DNA of 64,000 nt from Micromonospora sp. NBRC 110009 (GCF_030518795.1 NZ_CP130427.1:4030001-4094000), one strand, 5' to 3'. Counted from the stretch's first letter, positions 52,432 through 61,634 are shown. The notes: generated by a model not told the origin, from the sequence alone. Numbers and translations: made by a program.

Positions 52432-53283
52432 GTGGGCTCTGTCACCGCCACTGTGGCACCGCCCACGGACTCAAACGTTACCCGATGGTTTCGGACATTC
52501 AGCGCCATAGTGGGATCCGGCTTCCGGCGCTACGCCACCTACCGGCAGGCGGCCGTGGCGGGCGTGGTCACCAACACCGTCTTCGGCTTCCTCCGCTACT
52601 ACGTCTTCCTCGCGGCGGCCGGCACGGCGGGCCGGGTCGCCGGCTACGACCGGGCGCAGCTCGCCACCTTCGTCTGGGTCGGGCAGGGGCTGCTCGCGGT
52701 CATCGCGATCTGGGGCTGGACCGAGCTGGCCGACCGGATCCGCACCGGCGAGATCGCCGCCGACCTGCTCCGTCCGGTGCACCCGGTGACCAGCTACCTC
52801 GCCACCGACCTGGGCCGGGCCGGGTTCGCCTCGCTGTCCCGGCTGGTGCCACCGGTGCTGATCGGCCTGCTCTGCTTCGACGTGTACCTGCCCCGCCGCC
52901 CGGCCACCCTGCCGCTGTTCGCGCTCTCCGTGCTGCTCGCCGTGGTGGTCTGCTTCGGCTGCCGCTACCTGGTCAACGCCACCGCGTACTGGCTGCAGGA
53001 CATCCGGGGCCCGCTGATCCTCTGGACGCTGGGCTCCGGCGTGCTCGCCGGGCTCTACTTCCCGCTGGGCTTCCTGCCCGGCTGGCTGGAGGGCACGCTG
53101 CGCTACGGCACCCCGTTCCCGAGCCTGCTCCAGATCCCGCTCGACGTGCTGGTCGAGCGGGATCCGGCGCCGATGCAGTTCGGCCTGGTCGGGGTGCAGA
53201 TCGGCTGGGCCGTCGCGCTGCTCGCCCTCTGCCGGCTGGTGCAGCGCCGCGCCGAGCGCCGGCTGGTGGTGCAGGGTGGCTGA
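52432..53283 (+). CDS. ABC-2 type transporter permease (DUF990-like), first subunit
   Basis: The protein has 283 residues; GTG at 52432 follows aaggaggg. It has six membrane segments: the first after FRRYATYRQAAVAGVVTNTVFGF, later YLVNATAYWLQDIRGPLILW and GLYFPLGFLPGWLEGTLRYGTPFPSLLQIPLDVL. This pattern is that of DUF990-type ABC-2 permeases that pair with a second permease and an ATPase. The next gene starts inside it (8-base overlap). Substrate unknown. Confidence 0.88.
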   Translation: MGSVTATVAPPTDSNVTRWFRTFSAIVGSGFRRYATYRQAAVAGVVTNTVFGFLRYYVFLAAAGTAGRVAGYDRAQLATFVWVGQGLLAVIAIWGWTELADRIRTGEIAADLLRPVHPVTSYLATDLGRAGFASLSRLVPPVLIGLLCFDVYLPRRPATLPLFALSVLLAVVVCFGCRYLVNATAYWLQDIRGPLILWTLGSGVLAGLYFPLGFLPGWLEGTLRYGTPFPSLLQIPLDVLVERDPAPMQFGLVGVQIGWAVALLALCRLVQRRAERRLVVQGG

Positions 53284-54145
53284 CACCGGGACCCTGACCG
53301 CCCCGGCCGGCGCCCCGCGCGGCACCGAGGCGGCGGGCCGGCGGCCGGGCGCGCTGGCCGCGTACCGGGCCCTGCTCGGCGCGCAGGCCCGCGCGCAGGC
53401 CGCCTACCGCACCTCGTTCGTGGTGGACCTGGTCGGCAACGTCGGGGCGACCGTGTTCGATGTGGTCACCGTCCTGGTGCTCTTCGGGGTCACCCGGGAG
53501 CTGGGCGGCTTCACGCTCCGCGAGACGCTGGTCATCGTCGGCCTGTCGTCGTTCGCGTTCGCCACCGCGGACCTGCTGGTCGGCAACATCGAGCGGCTGC
53601 CCCGGTACGTGCGCACCGGCCTGTTCGACGCGGTGCTGGTCCGCCCGCTGGCCGCGCTGCCCCAGCTGCTGCTGATGGACCTGCCGCTGCGCAAGGTGTC
53701 CCGGGCGGTCTTCGGGCTGGCGGTGCTGGTGGTGGCACTCGCCTCGGCCGGCATCGACTGGACGCCGGGGCGGGTGGCGCTGGCGCTGGTCACCCCGCCC
53801 GCCGCGGCGGTGTTCTTCGGGGCGATCTTCGTCACCACCGCCACCGTCTCGTTCTACTGGATCGACTCGGGAGAGCTGGCCAACTCGGTCACCTACGGCG
53901 GGCGCGACTTCACGTCGTACCCGGTCACCGTCTACGGCGGCTGGTTCCGGGCGCTCTTCGCGTACGGGATGGGTTTCGCCTTCGTCAGCTACCACCCGGC
54001 GCTGGCGCTGCTCGGCCGGGCCGACCCGCTCGGCCTGCCGGCCTGGGTCGGCTGGGCCGCGCCGGGGGTCGCGGTCGTCGCGGCGGCGATCGCCGCCCTG
54101 GCCTGGCGGGTCGGGATCCGCCACTACCGGAGCACAGGATCATGA
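53276..54145 (+). CDS. ABC-2 type transporter permease (DUF990-like), second subunit
   Basis: The protein has 289 residues from GTG at 53276. After a roughly 40-residue soluble head come six membrane segments, with VVDLVGNVGATVFDVVTVLVLFGVTREL, NIERLPRYVRTGLFDAVLVRPLAALPQLLL (the cytoplasmic coupling loop) and a final AAPGVAVVAAAIAALAWRVG. Overlaps both neighbours, so all three subunits are co-translated. Forms a heterodimeric channel with the preceding gene product. Confidence 0.88.
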   Translation: MADTGTLTAPAGAPRGTEAAGRRPGALAAYRALLGAQARAQAAYRTSFVVDLVGNVGATVFDVVTVLVLFGVTRELGGFTLRETLVIVGLSSFAFATADLLVGNIERLPRYVRTGLFDAVLVRPLAALPQLLLMDLPLRKVSRAVFGLAVLVVALASAGIDWTPGRVALALVTPPAAAVFFGAIFVTTATVSFYWIDSGELANSVTYGGRDFTSYPVTVYGGWFRALFAYGMGFAFVSYHPALALLGRADPLGLPAWVGWAAPGVAVVAAAIAALAWRVGIRHYRSTGS

Positions 54146-55134
54146 GCGTCATCGAGATGCGCGGGTTGCGCAAGGAGTTCACCGTCCGGGTGAAGGCCGG
54201 GCGGCTGCGCCGCGAGAAGCGGACGGTCACCGCGGTCGACGGGATCGACCTGCGGGTGGAGCGGGGCGAGATGCTCGGCTACATCGGCCCGAACGGCGCG
54301 GGCAAGTCGACCACGCTGAAGATGCTCACCGGCGTGCTCATGCCGTCGGCGGGGGAGGCCCTGGTCTGCGGGCTGCGCCCGGTGGCGGAACGGACCCGGC
54401 TGGCGATGCGGATCGGCGTGGTGTTCGGGCAGCGCTCGCAGCTCTGGTGGGACCTGCCGCTGCGCGACTCGTTCCAGCTGCTCCGGCACGTCTACCGGGT
54501 GCCGGCGGGGGAGCACGCCGCCCGGCTGGACCGCTGTCGCGGCCTGCTCGACCTCGACGAGTTCCTGGACACCCCGGTCCGGCAGCTCTCCCTGGGCCAG
54601 CGGATGCGCGGCGAGCTGACCGCCGCCCTGCTGCACGGCCCGGAGGTGCTCTTCCTGGACGAGCCGACCATCGGGCTGGACGTGGTGAGCAAGCAGGCCG
54701 TCCGGGGCTTCCTGGCCGAGCTGGGCCGGGCCGGTGACACCACCCTGGTGCTCACCACCCACGACCTGGCCGACATCGAGCGGCTCTGCCGGCGGCTGGT
54801 GGTGATCGACCACGGCCGGGTGGTGCACGACGGCTCCATCGCCGCCCTGCACAGCCGCTACGGGTCCCGCCGGATGGTGGTCGCCGAGCTGGACGCCGCC
54901 CTGCCCGAGCCGCCGGTGCTGCCGGGCGCCCCGCTGGCCCGGGTGGAGGCCGACGGGCACCGGCTGGTCTTCGCGCTGGAGTCGGCGAGCGTCGCCGAGG
55001 TGGTCGCCGGGCTGGCCGGGCTGGCCACCCTGCGGGACATCTCGATCGTGGAGCCGGACATCGAGGAGGTGGTGGCCCGGCTCTACCGCGCGCCGGCCGA
55101 GGTCGGCCCGGCCGTGGTCACGGGTGCTCCATGA
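54142..55134 (+). CDS. ABC-2 type transporter ATP-binding protein
   Basis: The protein has 330 residues. Walker A GPNGAGKSTT (about residue 50), Q-loop VVFGQRSQLWWDLP, signature LSLGQRMRGEL, Walker B VLFLDEPTIGLD and switch LTTHDLADIERL are all present. The C-terminal 90 residues form a small accessory domain. ATG overlaps the permease stop by four bases. FGQRSQLWWDLP is characteristic of the ATPases that partner DUF990 permeases. The 3' end runs 17 bases into the opposing Xre-cupin gene. Confidence 0.95.
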   Translation: MSVIEMRGLRKEFTVRVKAGRLRREKRTVTAVDGIDLRVERGEMLGYIGPNGAGKSTTLKMLTGVLMPSAGEALVCGLRPVAERTRLAMRIGVVFGQRSQLWWDLPLRDSFQLLRHVYRVPAGEHAARLDRCRGLLDLDEFLDTPVRQLSLGQRMRGELTAALLHGPEVLFLDEPTIGLDVVSKQAVRGFLAELGRAGDTTLVLTTHDLADIERLCRRLVVIDHGRVVHDGSIAALHSRYGSRRMVVAELDAALPEPPVLPGAPLARVEADGHRLVFALESASVAEVVAGLAGLATLRDISIVEPDIEEVVARLYRAPAEVGPAVVTGAP

Positions 55135-55678
55135 CGAGCACCGCGAAGGTGCCGGGGGCCAGCGCCTCGTAGCGGTGCGGCGTGTCGCCGGGGAAGGTCG
55201 CGTAGTCGCCGGGACCCAGCTCGACCAGGTCGGACTCCGGCCCGACGCGCATCCGCCCGGCGGCGACCACCAGGTGTTCGACGCTGCGCGGGGTGTGCGC
55301 CTCGGCCACCCGGACGGCTCCGGGCTCCAGCTCCATCAGGTAGACGTCCCGGCGGGTGTGCGGCGAGCCGGCCGCGAGCAGGGTGGCGCTGAAGTCGGCG
55401 TGCTCGGAGCGGATCCGGGGGCCCTCGCCCGCGCGGACGACCCGGACGGCGGCCGTGGGCGGCTCGACGAGGCGGCTGAACGGCACACCCAGCGCCACCC
55501 CCAACGCCCACAGCGTTTCCACGCTCGGGTTGCCGACCCCGGACTCCAGCTGGGACAGGGTCGACTTGGCGATGCCGGCGCGGCGGGCCAGCTCGGTCAG
55601 CGAGATGCCGGCCCGGTCACGCTCACGACGCAGGGCGGCCGCGATGGTGGCCAGCGGGGGAGCGGGTTCAACCGCCAT
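55118..55678 (-). CDS. Xre-family regulator with C-terminal cupin domain
   Basis: The protein has 186 residues from ATG at 55678. Residues 8-65 form an HTH_3 domain (ERDRAGISLTELARRAGIAKSTLSQLESGVGNPSVETLWALG). Residues 110-186 are a small cupin barrel with RSVEHLVVAAGRMRVG and GDYATFPGDTPHRYEAL that could bind a metabolite. Such regulators often control an adjacent transporter or catabolic gene. Here it is divergent from azlCD (67 bases), with a palindrome in between, so branched-chain amino acid export is the likely target. Confidence 0.9.
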   Translation of the reverse strand: MAVEPAPPLATIAAALRRERDRAGISLTELARRAGIAKSTLSQLESGVGNPSVETLWALGVALGVPFSRLVEPPTAAVRVVRAGEGPRIRSEHADFSATLLAAGSPHTRRDVYLMELEPGAVRVAEAHTPRSVEHLVVAAGRMRVGPESDLVELGPGDYATFPGDTPHRYEALAPGTFAVLVMEHP

Positions 55679-55700
55679 TGTTCGCTCCATCGTTCTCTTT

Positions 55701-55740
55701 GTTCGGTTTGACGAACACGCCTCGTCCTGTTCAGGATAAT
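55701..55740 (+). promoter_or_regulatory. Candidate operator and leaderless promoter of azlCD
   Basis: The inverted repeat GTTCG-6 bases-CGAAC (55701-55716) overlaps a -35-like TTGACG (55708-55713). A -10-like GATAAT follows at 55735-55740 (21-base spacing, longer than ideal) and ends 5 bases before the azlC ATG. The transcript would start at or near the ATG, that is without a leader. A second TTGTTCG half-site lies at 55678-55684. Confidence 0.5.
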
Positions 55741-55745
55741 GGACC

Positions 55746-56513
55746 ATGCGTACGGCATATCGAACGGGCGACGCGACCGTGCTCCGCGACGTCGCCGCCA
55801 TCGGGGCGGCGATGATCGCCGTGGGTGCCTCCTTCGGCGCCATGGCGGTGGCCGCCGGGCTGCCGGTCTGGGCGACCCTCGCCATGTCGGTGCTCGTCTA
55901 CGCCGGGGGCGCGCAGTTCATGGCGGTCGGCCTGGTCGCCGCCGGCAGCCCGCTCGCGGCCGTCCTCGCCGGCCTGCTGCTCAACGCCCGGCACCTGCCG
56001 TTCGGCCTGGCCCTCGGCGCGACCCTCGGGCCCCGGCGCTGGCAGCGGCTGCTCGGCAGCCACCTGATGACCGACGAGGCGACCGCCTTCGCCCTGGCCC
56101 GACCGGCCGGGCCGGGGCGGCGCCGGGCGTTCTGGTTCGCCGGCACGCTGCTCTTCCTGGCCTGGAACGCCGGCACCGGGCTCGGCGTGCTGGCCGGCGG
56201 CGCGGCGGGCGACCCGGCCGCGCTCGGGCTCGACGCCGCGTTCCCCGCGGGGCTCGCCGCCCTGTTGCTGCCCAGCCTGCGCGACCGGGACACCCGTCGG
56301 GTGGCGCTGACCGGTGCCGGCCTGGCCGTGCTGGCCACCCCGCTGCTGCCGGCCGGGCTGCCGGTGCTGCTGGCGCTCGCCGGCCTGGTCGTGCCGGCGG
56401 TACGCGGCCGGCGCCGGTCCGGGCCGGACGGGAAACCCGATGACGCCGGCCCGAGCGCGCCGGACGGCGACGGGGCGGGGGACATGGTGCGTACCGGGGA
56501 GGCGTCGTGCTGA
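55746..56513 (+). CDS. azlC: AzlC-family branched-chain amino acid export subunit
   Basis: The protein has 255 residues. The motif MAVAAGLPVWATLAMSVLVYAGGAQFMAVGLVAAGSPLAAV and LLNARHLPFGLALGATLG are diagnostic of AzlC/YgaZ. About seven membrane segments are seen. With AzlD it exports branched-chain amino acids or analogues. No ribosome site precedes the ATG, consistent with leaderless translation. The C-terminal 40 residues are charged and cytoplasmic. Its stop lies inside azlD (overlap of 7 bases). Confidence 0.92.
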   Translation: MRTAYRTGDATVLRDVAAIGAAMIAVGASFGAMAVAAGLPVWATLAMSVLVYAGGAQFMAVGLVAAGSPLAAVLAGLLLNARHLPFGLALGATLGPRRWQRLLGSHLMTDEATAFALARPAGPGRRRAFWFAGTLLFLAWNAGTGLGVLAGGAAGDPAALGLDAAFPAGLAALLLPSLRDRDTRRVALTGAGLAVLATPLLPAGLPVLLALAGLVVPAVRGRRRSGPDGKPDDAGPSAPDGDGAGDMVRTGEASC

Positions 56514-56815
56514 TCGCCGTGATCCTCGCCCTGGCCGTCGGCACGTACGGCTTCCGGGTCGCCGGGGTGCTGCTGCGCGACCGGCTGGAACTGCCCGAGT
56601 GGGCTCGCCAGCTGCTGCCGGTGGCCGCCGCCGCCCTGCTGGCCGCCCTGGTGGCGACCGCCGCGCTCACCGAGGCCGGCGGCTTCGCCGGCTACGCCCG
56701 GCCGGCCGGGGTGCTGGTCGGGGTGGCGCTCGCCTGGCGGCGGGCGCCCTTCGTCCTGGTCGTGGTCGCGGCGGCCGGCACCACCGCGCTGCTGCGCCTG
56801 CTCGGGGTGGCCTGA
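56507..56815 (+). CDS. azlD: AzlD-family branched-chain amino acid export subunit
   Basis: The protein has 102 residues from GTG at 56507. Three to four membrane segments are present: LIAVILALAVGTYGFRVAGVLLRD, then LLPVAAAALLAALVATAAL and AGVLVGVALAWRRAPFVLVVVAAAGTTALLRLL. TYGFRVAG and the short length are typical of AzlD/YgaH, the partner of AzlC. Reinitiation after azlC is likely because the genes overlap. Confidence 0.92.
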   Translation: MLIAVILALAVGTYGFRVAGVLLRDRLELPEWARQLLPVAAAALLAALVATAALTEAGGFAGYARPAGVLVGVALAWRRAPFVLVVVAAAGTTALLRLLGVA

Positions 56816-56909
56816 CCCGGCCCCTCCCCGCGAGGGCGGGAAGGCGCCGGCGACGGCTCCAGGTCGGGGCGCGGCGAGCTGGAGTTGTCGGAGTTCGGGC
56901 GCGGCCCGG

Positions 56910-57518
56910 TCAGATCTTGTCGCCGATGTCGACCCGCGGTGCCGGGGCGCGCATCTTGCGGAAGGTGATCGAGCGCATGATCGCGTAGAAGTAGAGCGAG
57001 CCGAGCTTCTCGGTGCTCTTCGGGAAGCGCTCGCGCACCAGCTTCTTGATCTTCCGCGAGATCAGGAACGAGTCGATCACCACACCCAGCGCCAGCAGGC
57101 CCCACAGCACGTTGGAGAGCAGCCGGACGAGCGGCGGCATGGCCTGGTTGGAGCCGACCAGCACGATCAGCGCGCCGCCGAAGAACCAGGTGCCGACCGT
57201 ACGCCGGGAGTCGACCACGTCGCGGGCGAGCTGCCGCTCCGGGCCGCGGTCGCGGGGACCGCCCTCGCGCCGGAACTCGGCCGCCGCCTCGGCGCGGGCC
57301 GTGCGGCGCTGCTCGCGGGCCTCCTCCTTGGTCAGCGGCCGGCTCGGCGCACCGGGGCGCCGGCCGGCGGAGGGCCGCTTCGGGGTGGTCTGCCCCAGCT
57401 CCTTCTTGCTCGGGGTGTAGCCCCGGGAGCGGGCAGCGGTGGACTCCTCGTCGGTCGTCACCGAGGTGACGGACTCATCGACCAGGTCGGCGGGCTTACG
57501 GCGAAACAGCGACGGCAC
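56910..57518 (-). CDS. DUF3043 membrane protein
   Basis: The protein has 202 residues from GTG at 57518. A basic soluble head (SLFRRKPADLVD, SKKELGQTTPKRPSAGRR, PLTKEEAREQRRTARAEAA) precedes two membrane segments (about residues 108-125 and 135-155) and a short basic tail with RSITFRKMRAP. DUF3043 is found in actinobacteria; the mycobacterial homologue sits near cobT and glycerate kinase, the same neighbourhood as here. Function unknown. It is downstream of murA. Confidence 0.88.
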   Translation of the reverse strand: MPSLFRRKPADLVDESVTSVTTDEESTAARSRGYTPSKKELGQTTPKRPSAGRRPGAPSRPLTKEEAREQRRTARAEAAAEFRREGGPRDRGPERQLARDVVDSRRTVGTWFFGGALIVLVGSNQAMPPLVRLLSNVLWGLLALGVVIDSFLISRKIKKLVRERFPKSTEKLGSLYFYAIMRSITFRKMRAPAPRVDIGDKI

Positions 57519-57540
57519 CCGTGAAGGGTAGCCAAACGGC

Positions 57541-57575
57541 CGCGCCCGGTGCACATCGCGGGTGCACCGGGCGCG
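57541..57575 (-). terminator. Hairpin terminator after the MurA-type gene
   Basis: Perfect 14-bp arms CGCGCCCGGTGCAC (57541-57554) and complement (57562-57575) with a seven-base loop lie 18 bases downstream of the MurA-type stop and before the DUF3043 start. Confidence 0.75.
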
Positions 57576-57592
57576 GACGAAGCGGTGTGACG

Positions 57593-58948
57593 TTACGGAC
57601 GCTCGACGTGCGCGCCCAGGTCGGCCAGCTTGGCCTCGAAGTCCTCGTAGCCGCGGTTGATCAGGTCGACGCCGTAGACCCGGGAGGTGCCCTCGGCGGC
57701 GAGCGCCGCGATCAGGTGGCTGAACCCGGCCCGCAGGTCGGGGATGACCAGGTCGGCCGCGTGCAGCTTGCTCGGGCCGGCGATCACCGCCGAGTGCTTG
57801 AAGTTGCGCCGGCCGAAGCGGCACGGGGTGCCGCCCAGGCAGTCCCGGTAGACCTGGATGTTGGCGCCCATCGAGTTCAGCGCCTCGGTGTAGCCGAGCC
57901 GCTGCTCGTAGACCGTCTCGTGGACGATCGACAGGCCCCGGGCCTGGGTCAGCGCCACCACCAGCGGCTGCTGCCAGTCGGTCATGAAGCCGGGGTGGAC
58001 GTCGGTCTCCAGCGCCACCGCGTTCAGCTCGCCGCCCGGGTGCCAGAAGCGGATGCCGCCCTCCTGGCCCGGCTTGCCGGCCCGCGGCGGGCGGAGGTCG
58101 GTCACCTCGTACTCGCCGCCGACCGAGCGGAAGATGTTGAGGAAGGTCATCATGTCGGCCTGCTGGGCGCCGAGCACCTCGACGTGGCCGCGGGTGGCCA
58201 GCGCGGCCGCCGCCCAGCTCGCCGCCTCGATCCGGTCCGGGATCGGCCGGTGGGTGTAGCCGCTGAGCCGCTTCACGCCCTGGATCTCGATCACCCGGTC
58301 GGTGTGCACCTTGATGATCGCGCCCATCTTCTGCAGCACGCAGATCAGGTCGATGATCTCGGGCTCGACCGCCGCGTTGCGCAGCTCCGTCACGCCCTCG
58401 GCCATCACCGCGGTCAGCAGCACCTGCTCGGTGGCGCCCACGCTCGGGTACGGCAGGGCGAACTTGGTGCCGTGCAGCCCGTTCGGCGCCGACAGGTGCA
58501 GCCCCTCCGGGGTCTTGTCGACGGTCGCGCCGAACTCGCGCAGCGCCTGGAGGTGGAAGTCGATCGGGCGCGGCCCGATGTGGCAGCCGCCCAGATCAGG
58601 GATGAAGGCGTGGCCGAGCCGGTGCAGCAGCGGGCCGCAGAACAGGATCGGGATGCGGCTGGAGCCGGCGTGCACGTTGATCTGGTCGGTGCTGGCGCTC
58701 TCGACGTTGGACGGGTCGAAGACCAGCTCACCGTCCTCCTCGCCGTCGCTGACCTTGACGCCGTGCAGGCCGAGCAGCCCGCGGACGACCTCCACGTCCC
58801 GGATCCGGGGCACGTCGAACAGCCGGCTGGGGGTGTCGCCCAGCAGGGCGGCGACCATCGCCTTGGACACGAGGTTCTTCGCGCCGCGCACGCGGATCCG
58901 CCCTTCGAGCGGCGTGCCTCCGTGTACGACCAGGACGTCGTCGGTCAA
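57593..58948 (-). CDS. murA: UDP-N-acetylglucosamine 1-carboxyvinyltransferase (MurA family)
   Basis: The protein has 451 residues. It transfers enolpyruvate to UDP-GlcNAc, the first committed step of peptidoglycan synthesis. The catalytic Cys is in GGCHIGPRPIDFHL, the Lys-Asn pair in RGAKNLVSKAM; MGANIQVYRDCL and GSPEIIDLI-like VEPEIIDLICVLQKMGA also fit. The chosen start is TTG at 58948, behind ggagg with 6-base spacing, opening LTDDVLVVHGG; an upstream start near 59005 is possible. Many actinomycetes have two murA genes and this could be the second, so an essential role is not assured. Confidence 0.88.
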   Translation of the reverse strand: MTDDVLVVHGGTPLEGRIRVRGAKNLVSKAMVAALLGDTPSRLFDVPRIRDVEVVRGLLGLHGVKVSDGEEDGELVFDPSNVESASTDQINVHAGSSRIPILFCGPLLHRLGHAFIPDLGGCHIGPRPIDFHLQALREFGATVDKTPEGLHLSAPNGLHGTKFALPYPSVGATEQVLLTAVMAEGVTELRNAAVEPEIIDLICVLQKMGAIIKVHTDRVIEIQGVKRLSGYTHRPIPDRIEAASWAAAALATRGHVEVLGAQQADMMTFLNIFRSVGGEYEVTDLRPPRAGKPGQEGGIRFWHPGGELNAVALETDVHPGFMTDWQQPLVVALTQARGLSIVHETVYEQRLGYTEALNSMGANIQVYRDCLGGTPCRFGRRNFKHSAVIAGPSKLHAADLVIPDLRAGFSHLIAALAAEGTSRVYGVDLINRGYEDFEAKLADLGAHVERP

Positions 58949-59162
58949 CGCAACCTCCAGCGCGTTGGTGCTGCCGTGTAGATGAGTGGGGTCCACGATC
59001 TGCATCGCTACCCGAATGGCGGCCCGGTGAAAACGGTCCGCGTGCATCGTCGCCCCGGCAGCATAGCCCTCCGTGACGAAAATGGAATCGGTCACATCAC
59101 CAGCGAGGGCACGAACCGGGGATTCCGGTGCGTTTACGTACCAGTGACGTGACCGAGGGTGA

Positions 59163-60347
59163 TCAGGCGCCCGGAAGGGCGAGCATCTGGTCCAGCGCGA
59201 CCCGGGCGTGGTGCGCCGTGTCCGGGTCGACGGTGATCTGGTTGACCACCCGACCGGCGGCCAGCTCCTCCAGGGCCCACACCAGGTGCGGCAGGTCGAT
59301 CCGGTTCATCGTCGAGCAGTAGCAGACCGCCCGGTCGAGGAACATGATCTGCTTGTCCGGGTGGGCCAGCGCCAGCCGGCGGACCAGGTTCAGCTCGGTG
59401 CCGACCGCCCACGCCGAGCCGGCCGGGGCCGCCTCGATGGTCTTGATGATGTATTCGGTCGACCCGACGAAGTCGGCGGCGGTGACCACCTCGTGCCGGC
59501 ACTCCGGGTGGACCAGCACGTTGACCCCCGGCACCCGCTCCCGGACGTCGTTGACGCTGTCCAGCGTGAAGCGGCCGTGCACCGAGCAGTGCCCGCGCCA
59601 GAGGATCATCTTCGCGTCGCGGAGCTGCTCCGGGGTGAGCCCGCCGTTGGGCTTGTGCGGGTCGTAGAGGACGCAGTCGTCCAGCGAGTAGCCCATCTCC
59701 AGCACGGCGGTGTTGCGGCCCAGGTGCTGGTCGGGCAGGAAGAGCACCTTCTGCCCCTGCTCGAACGCCCAGTCCAGGGCCCGCTTGGCGTTGGACGAGG
59801 TGCAGACCACGCCGCCGTGCCGGCCGACGAAGCCCTTGATGTCCGCCGAGGAGTTCATGTAGGTCACCGGGACGGTGTCCGCGGCGATGCCCAGCTCGGT
59901 CAGCACGTCCCAGGCGGTCTCGACCTGCGACAGCACCGCCATGTCGGCCATCGAGCAGCCGGCGGCGAGGTCGGGCAGGATCACCTTCTGGTTGTCCGAG
60001 GTGAGGATGTCCGCGCTCTCGGCCATGAAGTGCACGCCGCAGAAGACGATGTACTCCGCGTCGGGGCGGGCCGCCGCCTCCCGGGCCAGCTTGAACGAGT
60101 CGCCGGTCACGTCGGCGAACTGGATCACCTCGTCGCGCTGGTAGTGGTGACCGAGCACGAAGACCTTCGTGCCGAGGGCGGCCTTGGCCGCCGCCGCCCG
60201 GGCCACCAGGTCCGGGTCGCTCGGCGCGGGGAGGTCACCCGGACACTCCACGCCACGCTCGGTGGCGGGGTCGCTGCCGCGGCCGAGGAGCAGCAGCGCA
60301 GTGGCGGTGTTGGAGGGCTCAACCCAGGTCGAAGTCACGCCTCCCAT
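59163..60347 (-). CDS. nadA: Quinolinate synthase
   Basis: The protein has 394 residues from ATG at 60347. It condenses iminoaspartate with dihydroxyacetone phosphate to quinolinate using a [4Fe-4S] cluster. LGHHYQRDEVIQFAD, SADILTSDNQKVILPDLAAGCSMADMA, VTYMNSSADIK, VVCTSSNA, HPECRHEV and YCSTMNRI include the conserved Cys ligands. GTG at 60338 is less likely since ggagg would be only one base away. It is alone here; nadB/nadC are not in view, but nadE is at 17 kb. Confidence 0.95.
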   Translation of the reverse strand: MGGVTSTWVEPSNTATALLLLGRGSDPATERGVECPGDLPAPSDPDLVARAAAAKAALGTKVFVLGHHYQRDEVIQFADVTGDSFKLAREAAARPDAEYIVFCGVHFMAESADILTSDNQKVILPDLAAGCSMADMAVLSQVETAWDVLTELGIAADTVPVTYMNSSADIKGFVGRHGGVVCTSSNAKRALDWAFEQGQKVLFLPDQHLGRNTAVLEMGYSLDDCVLYDPHKPNGGLTPEQLRDAKMILWRGHCSVHGRFTLDSVNDVRERVPGVNVLVHPECRHEVVTAADFVGSTEYIIKTIEAAPAGSAWAVGTELNLVRRLALAHPDKQIMFLDRAVCYCSTMNRIDLPHLVWALEELAAGRVVNQITVDPDTAHHARVALDQMLALPGA

Positions 60348-60406
60348 GGTCCCACAGCGCGGCCGCTGTACCGCCGCCGCCGGTGTGGCCTGCCACACTG
60401 CTCGGC

Positions 60407-61552
60407 ATGCGCGTGCTGCTCTGCCCCGACAAGTTCGCCGGCACGCTGCCGGCTCAGGAGGTGGCCACCGCGGTGGCCGAGGGCTGGCGGGCGGTGGCCC
60501 CCGGCGACGAACTGCTGATCCGGCCGCTGGCCGACGGCGGGCCGGGGTTCGTCGCCGTGCTCGCCGAGGCGCTCGGCGGGCGGCGGCTCGCCGTGCCGAC
60601 CGTCGACCCGCTGGGCCGCCCGGCCGCCGGTGAGATCCTGCTCACCGACGACGGCACCGCCTACCTGGAGAGCGCGCAGGCCTGCGGGCTGGACCTGCTC
60701 TCGGCCGCCGAGCGCGACCCGAAGGCGACCACCTCGTACGGGCTGGGGCTGCTGGTGGCCGCCGCGGTCGAGGCGGGCGCCCGGACCGTGGTGATCGGGC
60801 TGGGTGGCTCCGCCACCAACGACGGGGGCGCCGGCATGCTCACCCCGCTCGGACTCACCCCGCTGGACGAGGCCGGCCGGGCCCTGCCGTACGGCGGGGC
60901 GGCCCTCGCGGCGGTGGCCGCGCTCGACGGCGCGCCCCGGGTCCGCGGCGCCGTCCTGGTCGCCGCCACCGACGTGGACAACCCGCTGCTCGGGCTGCAC
61001 GGGGCCAGCAACGTGTACGGCCCGCAGAAGGGGGCCGGCCGGGAGGACGTGCTGCTGCTCGACGCCGCCCTGGAGCGCTGGGCCGGGGTGCTGGAACGCG
61101 ACCTGCCCGGCTGCCCGCCGGGGTTCGCCGCGCTGCCCGGCGCCGGCGCGGCCGGCGGGCTCGGCGCGGCCGTCCTCGCCCTGGGTGGCCGCTGCGAGTC
61201 CGGCATCGGGCTGGTCACCCGGGCCATCGGGCTGGACGCCGCGCTGGCCGCGGCCGACCTGGTGATCACCGGGGAGGGCTCCTTCGACCACCAGTCGCTG
61301 CGCGGCAAGGTGGTCGCCGGGGTGGCCGGCGCGGCCCGGGACCGGGGCGTCCCCTGCGTGGTGCTGGCCGGCCGGGTGAGCACCGGGCGGCGGGAGGCCG
61401 CGGCGGCCGGGGTGACCGACGCGTACAGCCTGGTGGAGCACTTCGGCGGCGAGGAGCGCGGCGGGGTGGAGGCCGCGATGGGCCGGCCCGCGGAGGGGCT
61501 GCGGGCGCTCGGCGCCCGGCTGGCCCGGCAGTGGAGCCGCCCCTCGCGCTGA
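60407..61552 (+). CDS. Glycerate kinase (GckA/GarK family)
   Basis: The protein has 381 residues. It phosphorylates D-glycerate. Characteristic motifs are LLCPDKFAGTLPAQEVATAV, PLADGGPG, GLGGSATNDGGAGML, VATDVDNPLLG and DLVITGEGSFDHQSLRGKVV. Divergent from nadA by about 60 bases. The mycobacterial gene next to the ErpA homologue (Rv2205c) is the same family. No further glyoxylate or serine genes are adjacent. Confidence 0.93.
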   Translation: MRVLLCPDKFAGTLPAQEVATAVAEGWRAVAPGDELLIRPLADGGPGFVAVLAEALGGRRLAVPTVDPLGRPAAGEILLTDDGTAYLESAQACGLDLLSAAERDPKATTSYGLGLLVAAAVEAGARTVVIGLGGSATNDGGAGMLTPLGLTPLDEAGRALPYGGAALAAVAALDGAPRVRGAVLVAATDVDNPLLGLHGASNVYGPQKGAGREDVLLLDAALERWAGVLERDLPGCPPGFAALPGAGAAGGLGAAVLALGGRCESGIGLVTRAIGLDAALAAADLVITGEGSFDHQSLRGKVVAGVAGAARDRGVPCVVLAGRVSTGRREAAAAGVTDAYSLVEHFGGEERGGVEAAMGRPAEGLRALGARLARQWSRPSR

Positions 61553-61634
61553 GTCGCGCACCCGACCGTCCGGTCCCGCAACGCCGCCCGGCGGCGGCGC
61601 GTGTGCCGTGGAGAACCGGACAGGGAGGCGCATC

